A stretch of 64,000 nt of DNA from Hermatobates lingyangjiaoensis (lineage: Eukaryota > Arthropoda > Insecta > Hemiptera > Hermatobatidae): NCBI GenBank assembly GCA_026182355.1, contig JAPFBL010000006.1:7964501-8028500 (forward strand), in the 5' to 3' direction. Shown piece by piece: positions 13,370 to 24,124 of the stretch. The stretch's first letter is position 1. Each line of letters begins with the position of its first letter. The notes under the pieces were generated by a model. That model was not told the origin of the DNA. It searched no databases and worked only from the letters and a program-made list of their open reading frames with translations. The translations under genes were made by a program, and so were the position numbers.

Positions 13370-13960
13370 TTGAAACACGCACGACTTTAATAACCATTTC
13401 TCAACAAGTCACATACAATTATTTTTCAAAGCTTCCAGAATATTCCTGTATTTCTGGGTTTTCAGAATTTTTTTAGCTGTAACTGGAATAGCAAGGTCAT
13501 CAACAAATGCTAAACACTGAGAGTTCTCCAAGAAGTTCACAGATACCAAGGAATATTAAATGACCAGTAGCCCAGTGTTCTGAGGGTAATCAATGACTAG
13601 AAGTTTGGTTTCAAAAATGTTCAAATATCACCAAAATTTGCACTAATTACATCTTTAGGTGACTCTGAGTAAATTAAATATCTATTATGTATATTTTTAA
13701 AGTAACGTAAAAATATCATAAATTTTGAATGAGGAAATTTTAGACTAAAATAAAAAGTACAACTAAGTGAAGTTAAAAATGCCAAATTTTTGCTGTAACA
13801 ATATCACATCTTTGTTAGCATTGACAAAATCAAGAGCTATATAAAAATAAATCCACCAATAAATTGATTATCAATGAGTTTGATTATACTTTTAATAATA
13901 GCAAAGTCAAAAGTAGACCACTTCAGATTTTTCAAGGGAGTATTTTGCTAAAACCATTGA
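13370..13960 (-). mobile_element. Decayed LINE reverse transcriptase
   Basis: The minus strand keeps two reverse-transcriptase signatures in the expected order. A motif-A-like IALDFVNANKD (about 13845-13816) is followed 330 bp later by a motif-C-like CLAFVDDLAIPV (about 13515-13486). Downstream it reads TAKKILKTQKYRNILEAL before a stop, the spacing typical of jockey/R1-type LINE polymerases. The frame is broken between the motifs and no 5' end or poly(A) tail is evident, so this is a relic. The neighbouring mariner insertion is independent. Confidence 0.55.
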
Positions 13961-14108
13961 ATAGTGAGCAATAATATCAATAGTGATACAATGTTTATCA
14001 CTTCTCAGACTTAATATTAATGTTACTCAATCTTTAATTATGAGTTGAAGCCATCATTAGTAGATTAAAGATGTATATAAATGAATATCCACGTCTTGCA
14101 TTTATGTA

Positions 14109-15033
14109 CGAGGTGTGTAAATAAAGTAGTGAGACTGGCAACGTCGCTTTCGATCTGGCAACGCTGGAGACGCGTGGCCTTGAGTAGCGTCAGGTGCACG
14201 TGTGATGCGCCTCCAGTATGAATCTGAACTCGCCAGAGTCATTTGTTTGTCCGTAGCGTTGGTTTTCCTGAAATGGTTTTTTCTTGAGCGTTTTAAAAAT
14301 GAGTGACCTCAAAGTTGAGCAGCGGTGTGCAATCAAATTTTGCTTCAGACTTGGACATAATGCAACCGAAACTTTTGAAAAACTTCAGGAGGCCTATGGA
14401 GAACGTGTTTTATCAAGGGCACAGGTTTTTCGGTGGTTTAAGGAATTTTCAGAAGGAAGAGAGTCGATTGAAGATGAACCACGAAGCGGAAGGCCTTCAA
14501 GTGCAAACACTGATGAAAATGTCAACAGAGTACGGAACCTTGTGCGTTCAGATCGACGCTTGACAGTCAGAATGATCGGGGAACAGTTGAATTTGAATCA
14601 CACCTCCGTTCATCACATTTTGACCAATGAATTGGAGATGAGAAAAATTTGTGCGAAAATGGTTCCGAAAAACCTTTCCCAAGACCATCTCAATAAACGA
14701 GTTTTTGGCCAGTAAAAACATTCCTGTTGCTCCTCAGCCTCCTTATTCACCAGACTTGAGTCCTTGTGACTTTTTCCTCTTCCCGAGATTGAAAAATCAC
14801 CTCAAGGGAACTCATTTCGGGACACTACAAAACATACAAACTGCTGTAACCGACCAGCTGAAGGCCATTCCAGAATCCGAGTTCCAGCAATGCTACAATG
14901 ATTGGAAGGACCGTCTCCAGCGCTGTGTGGCTTCCGAAGGGAACTATTATGAAGATGACAATATCACATTGTAATTATATTTGAATAGAAAATTTAAAAA
15001 AAATCAGTCTCACTACTTTATTTACACACCTCG
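14109..15033 (+). mobile_element. Internally deleted mariner element
   Basis: The ends are near-perfect terminal inverted repeats: CGAGGTGTGTAAATAAAGTA at 14109 and its complement ending at 15033. Each is bordered by the TA dinucleotide (14107-14108 and 15034-15035) expected of mariner target duplication. The element is 925 bp, against about 1.3 kb for an autonomous mariner. The missing part is internal and covers the first two catalytic aspartates. Both ends look intact, so it could be mobilised by a related transposase in trans. Confidence 0.92.
14299..14974 (+). pseudogene. Mariner transposase, deletion and frameshift
   Basis: The N-terminal half (ATG at 14299 to about 14697) has the mariner helix-turn-helix region. 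It starts MSDLKVEQRCAIKFCF, continues with ATETFEKLQEAYGE and RAQVFRWFKEFSEGRESIED, then the linker EPRSGRPSS and the second helix-turn-helix SDRRLTVRMIGEQLNL. It runs to CAKMVPKNLSQDHLNKR and then breaks. The C-terminal half resumes in another frame at about 14701 with LASKNIPVAPQPPYSPDLSP, followed by CDFFLFPRLKNHLKGTHFGT, including the third aspartate (PCDFF) of the DD34D triad. It ends NYYEDDNITL at 14974. The segment with the first two aspartates is gone and the frames do not join, so no active transposase can be made. It resembles the irritans-type/SETMAR-related mariners. Confidence 0.9.
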
Positions 15034-15035
15034 TA

Positions 15036-16060
15036 TGTAATGAATATTCCTGTCGTATGAGGAACCAATCAAGTATGATAGATTATTAACACTTGAAGAG
15101 GTAGGATGCTTCGTCCTATGTTATTTAATAAAAAACCCTTCACATGCACGACCTTATAAAAAAACTAATCAAGCACATCTTAATTTATAACTATGTTAAC
15201 TCATCTTAATTATAGAGGATTTCTATTTCTTCTTTTGTTATTTAATTTCTATTATTATTTTCTTTCCAAATTTTAAATATTTTTTTAATAATTGTATTGA
15301 TTTTGTACTGTTCTTTTGATAGTCTTCTTTAAGATGATAATATAATAAAGCAGAAGTTCTATGTTTTCTACAAGAATAAAAAAAATATCTTTTAAAGATT
15401 TTGAGGAAAAACAGAAGGAGAGAGGATATGATTTATAATTATTTTGAAGAAATTGTATCTAGGGGAATAATATAACAGTTACCTTCATAAGAAAAACAAT
15501 ACTAAGACATTAAAGCTAAAATATCAGATTAGTAGTAACAAATATGTACAAATATGAACAAATATTGGTAGAAGATAAAAACGTTTCTGACAGAACTTCC
15601 AATATAGTGATTCTTTTTGAAGCTAGGAGATACTTAATCTATTTTACTTTTTAATTTATGTATTGAAAAATCTTTATAAATATATGAACATATAATTACA
15701 AAGGCAGAAATAAAAACAATAACATTTTATAACAAATTTGAGCTCATCAATGTTTTGTTATAACACCTGAAAAACTTCGTAACAAGAATAAACAAGAGGG
15801 ATGTAAATTTAAATGATAAATTGAAATGAATAATTAATAACAATAATACATTTTTTAAATTATATATATTATTATATACATTATATATATTAAAGTTAAA
15901 TGACAAAAAAGTTAGTTTTTCAATTTTTATTATTATAATAAAAAGCTAATTTTTATTTTTTCTTTATTGTATAATTGCAATCAGTTATAAAACTTAGGTT
16001 ACTATATAGAGTAATGTGGTGTAAAGAAATACGTAAAAGTGCTACTTTTTGTACTAATTA
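15036..16060. other. AT-rich stretch, no gene seen
   Basis: Very AT-rich DNA with short homopolymer and TA-rich runs. No exon or element ends were found before the palindrome. Confidence 0.5.
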
Positions 16061-16105
16061 TCATATATATATATATATATATATATGTTGAATGCCAGAT
16101 TAGAT

Positions 16106-17194
16106 ATTGTAAAAGACGAGCCAATCCCTGTTACGTATTACTTTGGGCACTTCTTATTGGTTGTGGGTGTTTATTCGTTGAACACGTTTCTCCTTAGCAC
16201 ACTCCGTCTGCTCGGCCGCCTCAGCCTTCACTCCGGGAGAGGGCTCGCAGTCCCTACTTAATTTTCCAATAGAGTTGGATGAAGGTCTTGGCGTCCTGGC
16301 TTGGAAGTGCACCTCGTCGAACTCGGTGTTTACTATGGGCTTAGTGGATTTCATTAGATACTGGTTGTTGGTGTTTTCTGTAAATTCTATTGATGTGGGT
16401 GCATGTAGACCTTTTCCCCGTCGGTTTCTTAACACGCTTGGCCGCATCCGCCGTCCTTCCTGGAGAGGGCTCGCAGTCCCTACTTTAATTTCACAGAGGG
16501 CAGGAATGGCATAGGCGTCCTCACGCAGAAGAGTTCCTCGTAAGAATCTGGTCCGGGCTATGGGCATTATGAGTTGAAGTTGAAGTTGAGTGTGTGTGGC
16601 GTTTGTCATTAGACCCCTTTACTGCAGTGTTTTCTTGAAGAATGCGTGGAAGCCGCCACGCATTCTTCAAGAAAACACTGCAGTAAAGGGGTCTAATGAC
16701 AAACGCCACACACACTCAACTTCAACTTCAACTCATAATGCCCATAGCCCGGACCAGATTCTTACGAGGAACTCTTCTGCGTGAGGACGCCTATGCCATT
16801 CCTGCCCTCTGTGAAATTAAAGTAGGGACTGCGAGCCCTCTCCAGGAAGGACGGCGGATGCGGCCAAGCGTGTTAAGAAACCGACGGGGAAAAGGTCTAC
16901 ATGCACCCACATCAATAGAATTTACAGAAAACACCAACAACCAGTATCTAATGAAATCCACTAAGCCCATAGTAAACACCGAGTTCGACGAGGTGCACTT
17001 CCAAGCCAGGACGCCAAGACCTTCATCCAACTCTATTGGAAAATTAAGTAGGGACTGCGAGCCCTCTCCCGGAGTGAAGGCTGAGGCGGCCGAGCAGACG
17101 GAGTGTGCTAAGGAGAAACGTGTTCAACGAATAAACACCCACAACCAATAAGAAGTGCCCAAAGTAATACGTAACAGGGATTGGCTCGTCTTTT

Positions 17195-17200
<6 letters not shown>
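16106..17200. repeat. 1.1-kb near-perfect palindrome
   Basis: Two arms of about 545 bp (16106-16649 and 16656-17200) are reverse complements around a 6-nt centre (aagccg, 16650-16655). They look virtually identical along their length. Each arm contains the word agggactgcgagccctctcc twice. Both outer ends run into (TA)n: 16064-16086 on the left, with a short gap, and 17198-17242 on the right. The layout is two half-elements joined head to head with their 3' ends at a TA microsatellite. That matches the PLE pair at 55-57 kb in geometry, though no PLE protein motif is visible here. Confidence 0.9.
16696..17151 (+). CDS. Unidentified 151-codon ORF in palindrome arm
   Basis: This ORF and its mirror copy on the minus strand (16609-16154) encode the same 151 residues. 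It starts MTNATHTQLQLQLIMPIART and ends KEKRVQRINTHNQ, is basic, and carries short internal repetition (GTASPLQEG and RDCEPSPGVKA, from the duplicated DNA word). I recognise no domain. A 79-codon ORF also exists antisense to it. It may be a chance ORF in a GC-richer element, or the tail of a mobile-element protein; translation is not established. Confidence 0.3.
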   Translation: MTNATHTQLQLQLIMPIARTRFLRGTLLREDAYAIPALCEIKVGTASPLQEGRRMRPSVLRNRRGKGLHAPTSIEFTENTNNQYLMKSTKPIVNTEFDEVHFQARTPRPSSNSIGKLSRDCEPSPGVKAEAAEQTECAKEKRVQRINTHNQ

Positions 17201-17243
<43 letters not shown>

Positions 17244-17253
17244 TATCATATAG

Positions 17254-17282
<29 letters not shown>
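17198..17282. repeat. (TA)n microsatellite
   Basis: Two long TA runs separated by tcatatcatatagatc. They abut the right end of the 1.1-kb palindrome. Confidence 0.95.
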
Positions 17283-17288
<6 letters not shown>

Positions 17289-17742
17289 ACTAATGTATAT
17301 TAGTAATAGTCTTACCAAACTGTATGAAGTTATTCATATTGGTAACAAGTCCATGCATCAACCACCACTTTAAACATTACATACTTATTCAAATCAAATG
17401 TTTTAATTTTTATTCATTGAATGTTAATAAAAGAAACTAATTTAATTTATGATAATATTACAAGGTATACTTTCCTAGAAGTAGGTGCTTTTCAATATTT
17501 TTTTGACTTCTATAGGAGTAATAACAGGTGGGGTTATCTCGTTAATCACAAAAATTGTTGAACAGAAAACAATTAAGTATATTGTTTGACATATTTTTAA
17601 CTAAGACAGTTGAAACTAAAAATTAGAGATCAAGTGTGTGTGTGTTTTTATTTGTGTTTCTTTACTATGCTTGCACTATTCATTGCCCGTGCCGAATCAT
17701 CTTCACAACATTCAACCCTACATAATATACATATATATATAT

Positions 17743-17948
17743 AAAGATTTCACATAAACATGTGAAATAACATTCAATGATCAAACCACAATAAGAAATG
17801 GGAAAACAAGACTAAGATATTTCAACCGTAACAAGTGGCTTCGTCAGACTCAAAAACCCAACTGAGTTTTTGACTCTGACGAAGACCGCTTGTTAAGTTG
17901 AATGATCTTAGTCTTGTTTTCCCATTTCCTATTGTGGTTTGGTCATAT
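17743..17948. ncRNA. Foldback of two family-A hammerhead-like repeats
   Basis: Two inverted copies of the PLE 3' repeat meet near 17865. The plus copy has GACT, then CTGACGA (about 17876), a degraded stem II, then GAATGATCTTAGTC. The minus copy has CTGACGA followed by AGCC, a loop, GGTT and GAAA. Its stem II lacks the single bulged A of other copies and pairs A-U, G-U, C-G, C-G, which supports stem II being real. The outer flanks aaagatttcacataaacatg and ggtcatatatat are the standard borders of this repeat. Confidence 0.5.
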
Positions 17949-18267
17949 ATATATTTTTGAAAATTAGACCATATTTAGCTGAAACTTGCTTTTTTATAAG
18001 TTTCTTGAGTTTTCTAAATAACGATCCTGTATTGGATCCACAGAACACAGTAAATTACCAATCGATATGTTAAATGAACACATTTTTTTGTTGTCCTCAG
18101 CCATTATCAAGATATGAATGCATTTAGAAGCATAATGCTTTATATAAGAAATGTGGAATGTGTTGCTGGGGTTGGGGGGGATTAAGGTTGTTTTTCTAAT
18201 CGGTGAGGGTTGAGTGACCTAGGGTGTCGTTGCTGCTACCTGGGAGAGACCCTAATTGGCTGGAGGT

Positions 18268-18452
18268 TGATTTAAACAATTTCAAAACTTTTGAACTAAT
18301 TTCTAATTGTTTATTAATATATGGCTTCTTTTTTTGTATAAGTAAAAGTAAAATTAAGTATAAGTAACATTTACTTACACAGAAACAGAAGCCATATATT
18401 AATAAACAATTAGAAAACAGTTCAAAAGTTCTGAAATTGTTTAAATAAATCT
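18268..18452. repeat. Inverted repeat, about 70-bp arms
   Basis: The arms ttcaaaacttttgaac...tattaatatatggcttct (18280-18332) and agaagccatatattaata...gttcaaaagttctgaa (18384-18437) flank about 50 bp of AT-rich DNA. It may be a MITE or small foldback; no target duplication was identified. Confidence 0.7.
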
Positions 18453-19026
18453 CAAGTTGAGAAAAATGTTTCAAAATATAAAGATGATATAATTGTAAAA
18501 ATTATTGTAATAAAGACGAAAAATTCTAGTATTTAGGAAGAAAATTATTTATCAATTATTATTTGAAAAGTCTAGGCTCTTAGAAAATCATTTTCCTGAG
18601 TTAACAAAGGTAATAAACGAATGCAACGATGAGACTTTTGAATCTTTTGAAAGACGGAAACAGGTTTAGATGCACTGATCCAGTAATATAATGACAGATT
18701 CAAGGATTTTACAATAAAACTATTATATAAGAATTTACTATCCATTCGTGGTGGCATTTTCGAGAAATGGACGGTGCTAATTTAGTCTTTACTCCAAGAA
18801 AGGTTCCCCACCTCTGTCCTAGACTAAGGTTTTCCTAGACTGTAGGTCATCTACCTGGTACAACAAAGACTAGAGACTGAATTTAAAATCTTCTTCAAAT
18901 ACACACTACTTCACTCTTTTCATTACATGAATGAACATCTAGGATAACTCAAGTGTTACACTCCAACCCATAATAATATGGGATGAGAAACAATAACAAA
19001 GATATATATTACAAAATGAACGGAAT

Positions 19027-19032
19027 TTTATT
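19027..19032 (-). terminator. Poly(A) signal of GORAB-like gene
   Basis: AATAAA on the minus strand, about 40 nt after the TAA at 19072-19074, in a suitable position to end the GORAB-like transcript. Confidence 0.5.
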
Positions 19033-19071
19033 ACTCATTTCATGTATACAACTTTTTATAGTTAATATTAA

Positions 19072-19167
19072 TTATTGGTTCGAAACAGTAGTTTCAATAG
19101 TCTCACTGGAACCCTTTCTACTGTCCTTTATTACTTCCACATTGTCAGATGTACCTTCTGTCTGCAA
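19072..19167 (-). CDS. GORAB: GORAB-like terminal exon
   Basis: The acceptor is ttttttcttag|TTG. It encodes LQTEGTSDNVEVIKDSRKG, then SSETIETTVSNQ and TAA: an acidic, serine/threonine-rich tail. A poly(A) signal follows about 40 nt downstream. Confidence 0.7.
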   Translation of the reverse strand: MQTEGTSDNVEVIKDSRKGSSETIETTVSNQ

Positions 19168-21227
19168 CTAAGAAAAAATAAAATTTCATTATCAATAATT
19201 TTGTAATACTAATTTTTTTTAAGGTTGTAAAATTAGAATTGAAAACCAAATTTCTACAGATTGACGCAAACACATTATGTTCTTCATCTTAAACACACCC
19301 AATTCTACCATTATTTGCACTGTAATTAACCCAACTGGTCACTCTATGCAAGGTTGTCAGATCTGGATAAATTGAGCCATTTATGCTAATTTACAAATTA
19401 AAATTCTTATAAATTAATTGCAATGTTTTCACACAAATTATTAGTCATTCACTTATTCGTATATTGTACACAATAAAACATTAAATTAAACGAACAAACA
19501 AAAACAAACCGTTAAGTTAAACAAACCAAACAGTTCTTCAAATCTTCTATCCGATACACAACACAATTTCTCCTTAGAGTTCTGAAGACTATGAAAGAAG
19601 ATCGATGATTATCTAATTATTAAATTGATTGATGCACTTTGAAAAATTGATGAAAAGTCACATCTGTAACTAGTCAACATATTTTTGAAACAGAAAAATT
19701 GTTTGAATCAATAATTCGAATCAATTATTCGATTCCATAAAGAGTTGAAGTATAAAGCAGAAAAAACAACAACCGTGAAAACTAATAACGGCAACTAATG
19801 CTTAAAGAATCATGTACCATATATTGAAACATACACTCCGTAATACGAAAGGATTAAAAAGTAATGATGTAAAATTCAGATCTATGAAACAACCAATAAG
19901 ACCATTCTCTTCAGTTATAATCTTCTAAATAAAAGAAACCTGGGGGAAATATCAACTCAAGTTGATATTTAGTTTAAAATATTTTTCTAATTAACTAATT
20001 TAGAAAAATCGGTAGTAACACAACCAATTGTAATACAATTTTTCTAATTAACCTTTTCTTTAATGCTAATAATTTCAATTTTTTCTGAATATCGTTACTC
20101 TAGAACAAACCTTTAGGTTAATCTGCCGTCCTTTTTCTACTTCTCGAATTAACTCTGAAAGTTTTTTGGACTTTTTAATTTCATTTGTTTCAATTAAATT
20201 AATTAATTGATTGATCAGGTCTTCTTTTCTTTTCTTCAGAATCAATGTAACCCCTTTTGCTTTTATAAAAGCTCGTTTGGCATTTTCAAATTTTTTCCTG
20301 TAAAATAATATATGTAAACAAAACATCAGTTATAGTTCATAGCAGGAATAGTTATTAAAATGCAAACCATTGTTTTACTTTGGTTTAGAAGACTAAATAG
20401 GTAGTAAAATAAATAACATTTAGTTCATGATAAAGAATATTAATTTAATAATGAATAAGAATAATATAATAGAAACTATTATATTAATAATAAGAATAAA
20501 ATAATAGAAACTATTGTATTATAGTTATATAATATAATCATTATATATGTATAAAGTGTTAAAATTGGCAGTTACTTCTGCATTGACTACTTTCTTGTTG
20601 AAGATCCCTAGTCTTATAACTAGTTTAATACTTAGATACTACTTAGTGATAATACCTATCACTAGTTTAGGTTGGTAGGTATTTTCCAAAGAAGATCAGG
20701 GAAGGATATAAAGATGTGGCGGATGAGACGAAACACTAAACTGAACTGCTCAACAATTCAAGTTACTTTAATGACAGTACAAATAACACTATTAAAACAA
20801 ACAATAAAGCTATAATTAACAAATCACGAACTTTAAAATGACAAGCTTTTGGCTTTCATTGGCATCATCAGGTATACTTCTAGGAACTAACGATACTATC
20901 TTAACAGAGTTTTAATACCAACTGAAAGTTTATAAAACTAGAAAAACCTTGCGGCTTGAGTGGCCCACAGTTAAATGACCACTCACCTCGCAGGATTAAG
21001 CAACAGCTTATTATGAATGTAAGAAAAACAATCCCCACTGTCTTCACTTTACTTATACAATTCTCATAAGAAGTTTTGCATGTCCTGAATATGAATGGTA
21101 ATGATTTGAAAATGTCGAATATAGGGAATGTGCTATACTGTGTAGACAAAGTAACAAAAGTAGTATTTAGGAAAATTGAGACTTGTGAAGAAACAGATAT
21201 CAGCTAACTTTGATGGTATTTTCAATA

Positions 21228-21284
<57 letters not shown>

Positions 21285-22157
21285 CTTGGAGGTGTCAGAG
21301 CTTATTTTTTTTCTTCATTGTGATTCTTCCTACGACATTTTGTCTCATATACGAGTACATATCTTAGGTGTTGCTGGTCTGAATACTGGGCGGTGACTGA
21401 GTGTCGGCTTGGCGAGTAGCTGGTGGTTGGTCACCTAGTAGCTGCAGTGTGCGTGAAACCCCGTGTGTTGACGATTAATTAATGGGTTGTGCTTCATGAT
21501 TTTCATGGCTTCATATATTTGCAGTCTGGCTGGATCATTAATTTTCTTTAAAATGATGGTGTTTTGAACAAGGTCCTGGCGGTGAGTTTTCTTCCATGTT
21601 CCTCGGAGGTGTGTCTAGCGATGGCTCCTGCTTGCAAGTGCATTGTCAGTCGTCGTGAGAGTGTGGTCGATGTCATACCGATATATTTTGAATTGTCTAG
21701 GAGCTCCTAGATAATTCAAAAAAAAAAATATATCGGTATGACATCGACCACACTCTCACGACGACTGACAATGCACTTGCAAGCAGGAGCCATCGCTAGA
21801 CACACCTCCGAGGAACATGGAAGAAAACTCACCCGCCAGGACCTTGTTCAAAACACCATCATTTTAAAGAAAATTAATGATCCAGCCAGACTGCAAATAT
21901 ATGAAGCCATGAAAATCATGAAGCACAACCCATTAATTAATCGTCAACACACGGGGGTTTCACGCACACTGCAGCTACTAGGTGACCAACCACCAGCTAC
22001 TCGCCAAGCCGACACTCAGTCACCGCCCAGTATTCAGACCAGCAACACCTAAGATATGTACTCGTATATGAGACAAAATGTCGTAGGAAGAATCACAATG
22101 AAGAAAAAAATAAGCTCTGACACCTCCAAGATTATATAAAGAAGAGTAAATAAATAA

Positions 22158-22193
<36 letters not shown>

Positions 22194-23121
22194 CAAGATT
22201 CCACAATAAACACGTGAAACAACAAACAACAATTGATGTTCAAACAAAAATGAAAAAGGAAGAAAAATGCTAAGATCTTTCAAACGTAAAAGGGGGCCTT
22301 CGTCATAATCAAAAACCCACATTTTTAGCAAACATTTCGGAATTGATGGTTTAGGATTACTTTTTCATTTAAACAATGATTTATATGTTTTAATTTATGG
22401 GCTTTTGTCAAACTAGACAAACAGTTTTTTACTTCACAGACAAAGAAAGGAGAAAGATGACAGAAAGAGGAGTATATGTCGCACATGCTGGAACCAGCAG
22501 AAGTGCTGAGCTTCTTGGAGGCGTTGAAGCTAACTGCTGGGTTACTTTAATACAGAAGAGGGGAAGTAGAATAGTTTTTTTTTTTTTAAGACGCAGTGCT
22601 ATAGTCACCCTCAAATAATAAAAATAAATAAAATAAAATAAATATGTCGCACATGGTATTCATCGATAACAAGATTTCATAATAAACAACAAAAAATGTC
22701 CAGTTGGGTTTTTGACTCTGACGAAGACCACTTGTTACAGTTGAAAGATCTTAGTCTTTTTTTCCCTTTTCTTATTGTGGTTTGAACATATATATATATA
22801 TATAATAATTTCTACCTATAAAAACTTTTTTCTGAATATACTCGTAGGTTTCTTGAGTATTCCCTAAAAGAATTCAATTCAAAAATAGTTTGATATTAGC
22901 TGTATTTTTGAAAGCTTTTGTGTTTCAGTTTTAAGTTAGAACAATAAATGTGTTAAGAAGTAACTCAATAAAAGAAATTAAATTTCAACTCACTGCGCAG
23001 TCGCACAATCTTGGCTTGCAATTTCTATGTAACACCGAAGGAGATTTATTTCCTTCATAATACTAGCGTCCAGTTGACATTTATCATTACTCTCTGCTTC
23101 TGATTGACTCTGGTTTGCCAT
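19072..23121 (-). CDS. GORAB: GORAB-like RAB6-interacting golgin (3 exons)
   Basis: The spliced minus-strand gene joins 23121-22994, 20297-20111 and 19167-19072. All junctions are GT-AG and the phases agree (2, 0), giving 136 codons ending in TAA. The protein reads MANQSQSEAESNDKC, then DASIMKEINLLRCYIEIASQ, CATAQKKFENAKRAFIKAKG, LINQLINLIETNEIKKSKKL and SELIREVEKG. This is almost entirely predicted helix/coiled coil. It aligns in order with the C-terminal half of golgin GORAB (family pattern: I.ILR..I..AS.DY..A.KRF..AE.EY..AK, then L...I..NE..KAKKLEEL). GORAB acts at the trans-Golgi as a RAB6/ARF effector that scaffolds COPI. The N-terminus is much shorter than in vertebrate GORAB. An in-frame ATG exists 8 codons upstream (23145) with a stop above it, so further upstream coding exons are possible only if exon 1 begins at an unseen acceptor. 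A PLE-type palindrome sits in intron 1. Confidence 0.72.
20111..20297 (-). CDS. GORAB: GORAB-like exon 2
   Basis: The acceptor is ttttacag|G and the donor AAAG|GTTTGTTC. It encodes 62 residues of lysine-rich coiled coil (KKFENAKRAFIKAKG through KGRQINLK). It is open in one frame and bounded by consensus splice sites. Confidence 0.75.
21279..22138. repeat. 0.86-kb palindrome flanked by (TA)n
   Basis: Arms 21279-21708 and 21709-22138 are near-perfect reverse complements. They meet at a small inner palindrome (ctaggagctcctag) beside an A-run. A long (TA)n lies to the left (21229-21282) and another shortly to the right (22161-22193). The arms carry the same ORF facing outward on each side, so this is again two half-elements joined head to head. 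It lies in intron 1 of the GORAB-like gene. Confidence 0.9.
21738..22052 (+). pseudogene. PLE GIY-YIG C-terminal tail (likely)
   Basis: The frame reads LQAGAIARHTSEEHGRKLTR, then QNTIILKKINDPARLQIYEA and MKIMKHNPLIN. The pattern GAIA.H....H, then I......R..IYEA..I..H.P.IN is the typical C-terminal half of the GIY-YIG endonuclease domain in Penelope-like elements. The histidine- and lysine-rich end is followed by a proline/glutamine-rich tail. The GIY...YIG core itself and the reverse transcriptase are absent, so the copy is 5'-truncated. The mirror copy occupies the left arm on the minus strand. Confidence 0.6.
22193..22322 (-). ncRNA. Family-A hammerhead-like repeat, variant
   Basis: The minus strand reads TGATTATGACGAAGGCC, a loop, then CGTTTGAAAGATCTTAGC. 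This is a diverged subfamily of the PLE 3' repeat, with C3 of the core replaced by A. It ends in the usual CACGTGTTTAT border next to (TA)n. Confidence 0.45.
22668..22792 (+). ncRNA. Family-A hammerhead-like repeat
   Basis: The plus strand has TGGGTTTTTGACT, then CTGACGA, a 17-nt stem-loop region, GAAA, GATCTT and AGTC. Stem I (GACT/AGTC) and the GAAA box are intact. Stem II is weakened by ACCA/CAGT changes. It ends in (TA)n at about 22787. Confidence 0.5.
22994..23121 (-). CDS. GORAB: GORAB-like exon 1 (coding part)
   Basis: Starts at ATGGC (good Kozak G at +4) and ends GCGCA|GTGAGTT, a strong donor, leaving two bases of a glutamine codon completed by the next exon. It encodes 42 residues including the conserved SIMKEINLLRCYIEIAS helix. 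Confidence 0.7.
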
Positions 23122-23329
23122 ACTGGCATTACACCCTTTCTTCATCAATCATTCTCTACCAGAAAAACGTTTTCAGCTACTGCTTCTTCTTGCTATCAAA
23201 GATAAACGTTTGTCTTCCTTATCGCAGTGCTTTCAGCTCGTCTCAGATAAAGCAACCCTATAAATATTTACTCCTCATAAATTTTCCATCACAACTTAAG
23301 TTTGCCAACTACTTTCTGGAAACATAATG

Positions 23330-24120
23330 TATTACATTTCTAACCTTAAAACAACACAGTAATTTAAGAGCTATTCAGATATATAACAAACACATATCAA
23401 ATTGAATACTATTAATAAACTCTAATGTCAGACATTCCAAAAAAGGAGTAAATTTTTTTAATTTTAATGGGTATTATTAACAAATGGATTATTATTTCAA
23501 AACAAAGTTTAAAAAAACTCAGGTGTTTTGCTCAAATTTGTTCATGTTAGAAAAGAACTTGTTGTACACTACTTTTTGGGCCACCGCTACCGAGGGGCTG
23601 TCTGATATTATTGTCACGAAGACAAATTAGATGTAGTGTGTAAACCTGCATATATGACTTTACTCCTTGTCAAACTTAAAGGAAATCGTTATTTTGGACA
23701 ATATGAACAATCAATATTCATCATAAATGTAACAACGAATTTTGATGAAAACGGCCAAATATAATACTCTAAAAAATAATAAAATATTATAAAAATGATT
23801 AAAATTTTTTTGCAACAGGTTTTTAAGAAGTGTTGGATATATTTTAAGTCCATAAATCTTGAACTATAAACGATAGTGGGACGAAGATGGTACCAATTTA
23901 ACTAAATTCATTAAGTTTTTTGTAATGGTATTGATTTCTTCAGATCTAGTGATGATATTCACTCAACCAGAAAAAGGCGTTTTGCTTCATTGAATTTGCA
24001 AAGACATTTGAATCATGGACACTTGTGCAATGTGAATTTCACAAGAATCTCTTAAAACAGGTACCAAATAGCAAGTACTATATATCGAGTATCGAGAGGG
24101 CATGGTAAACTCATAACAGT
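23330..24120. other. No gene seen
   Basis: AT-rich intergenic DNA upstream of the GORAB-like gene. No promoter motif could be assigned with confidence. Confidence 0.4.
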
Positions 24121-24124
24121 GGTC

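Noticed and set aside
17044..17244. ORFs consisting largely of alternating Tyr-Ile (also near 22020-22331, 52440-52664, 54903-55148)
   Set aside because: They are translations of (TA)n microsatellites.
21720..21740. A-run at the palindrome centre as a LINE poly(A) tail
   Set aside because: It lies at the centre of a palindrome with no LINE sequence upstream on either strand.
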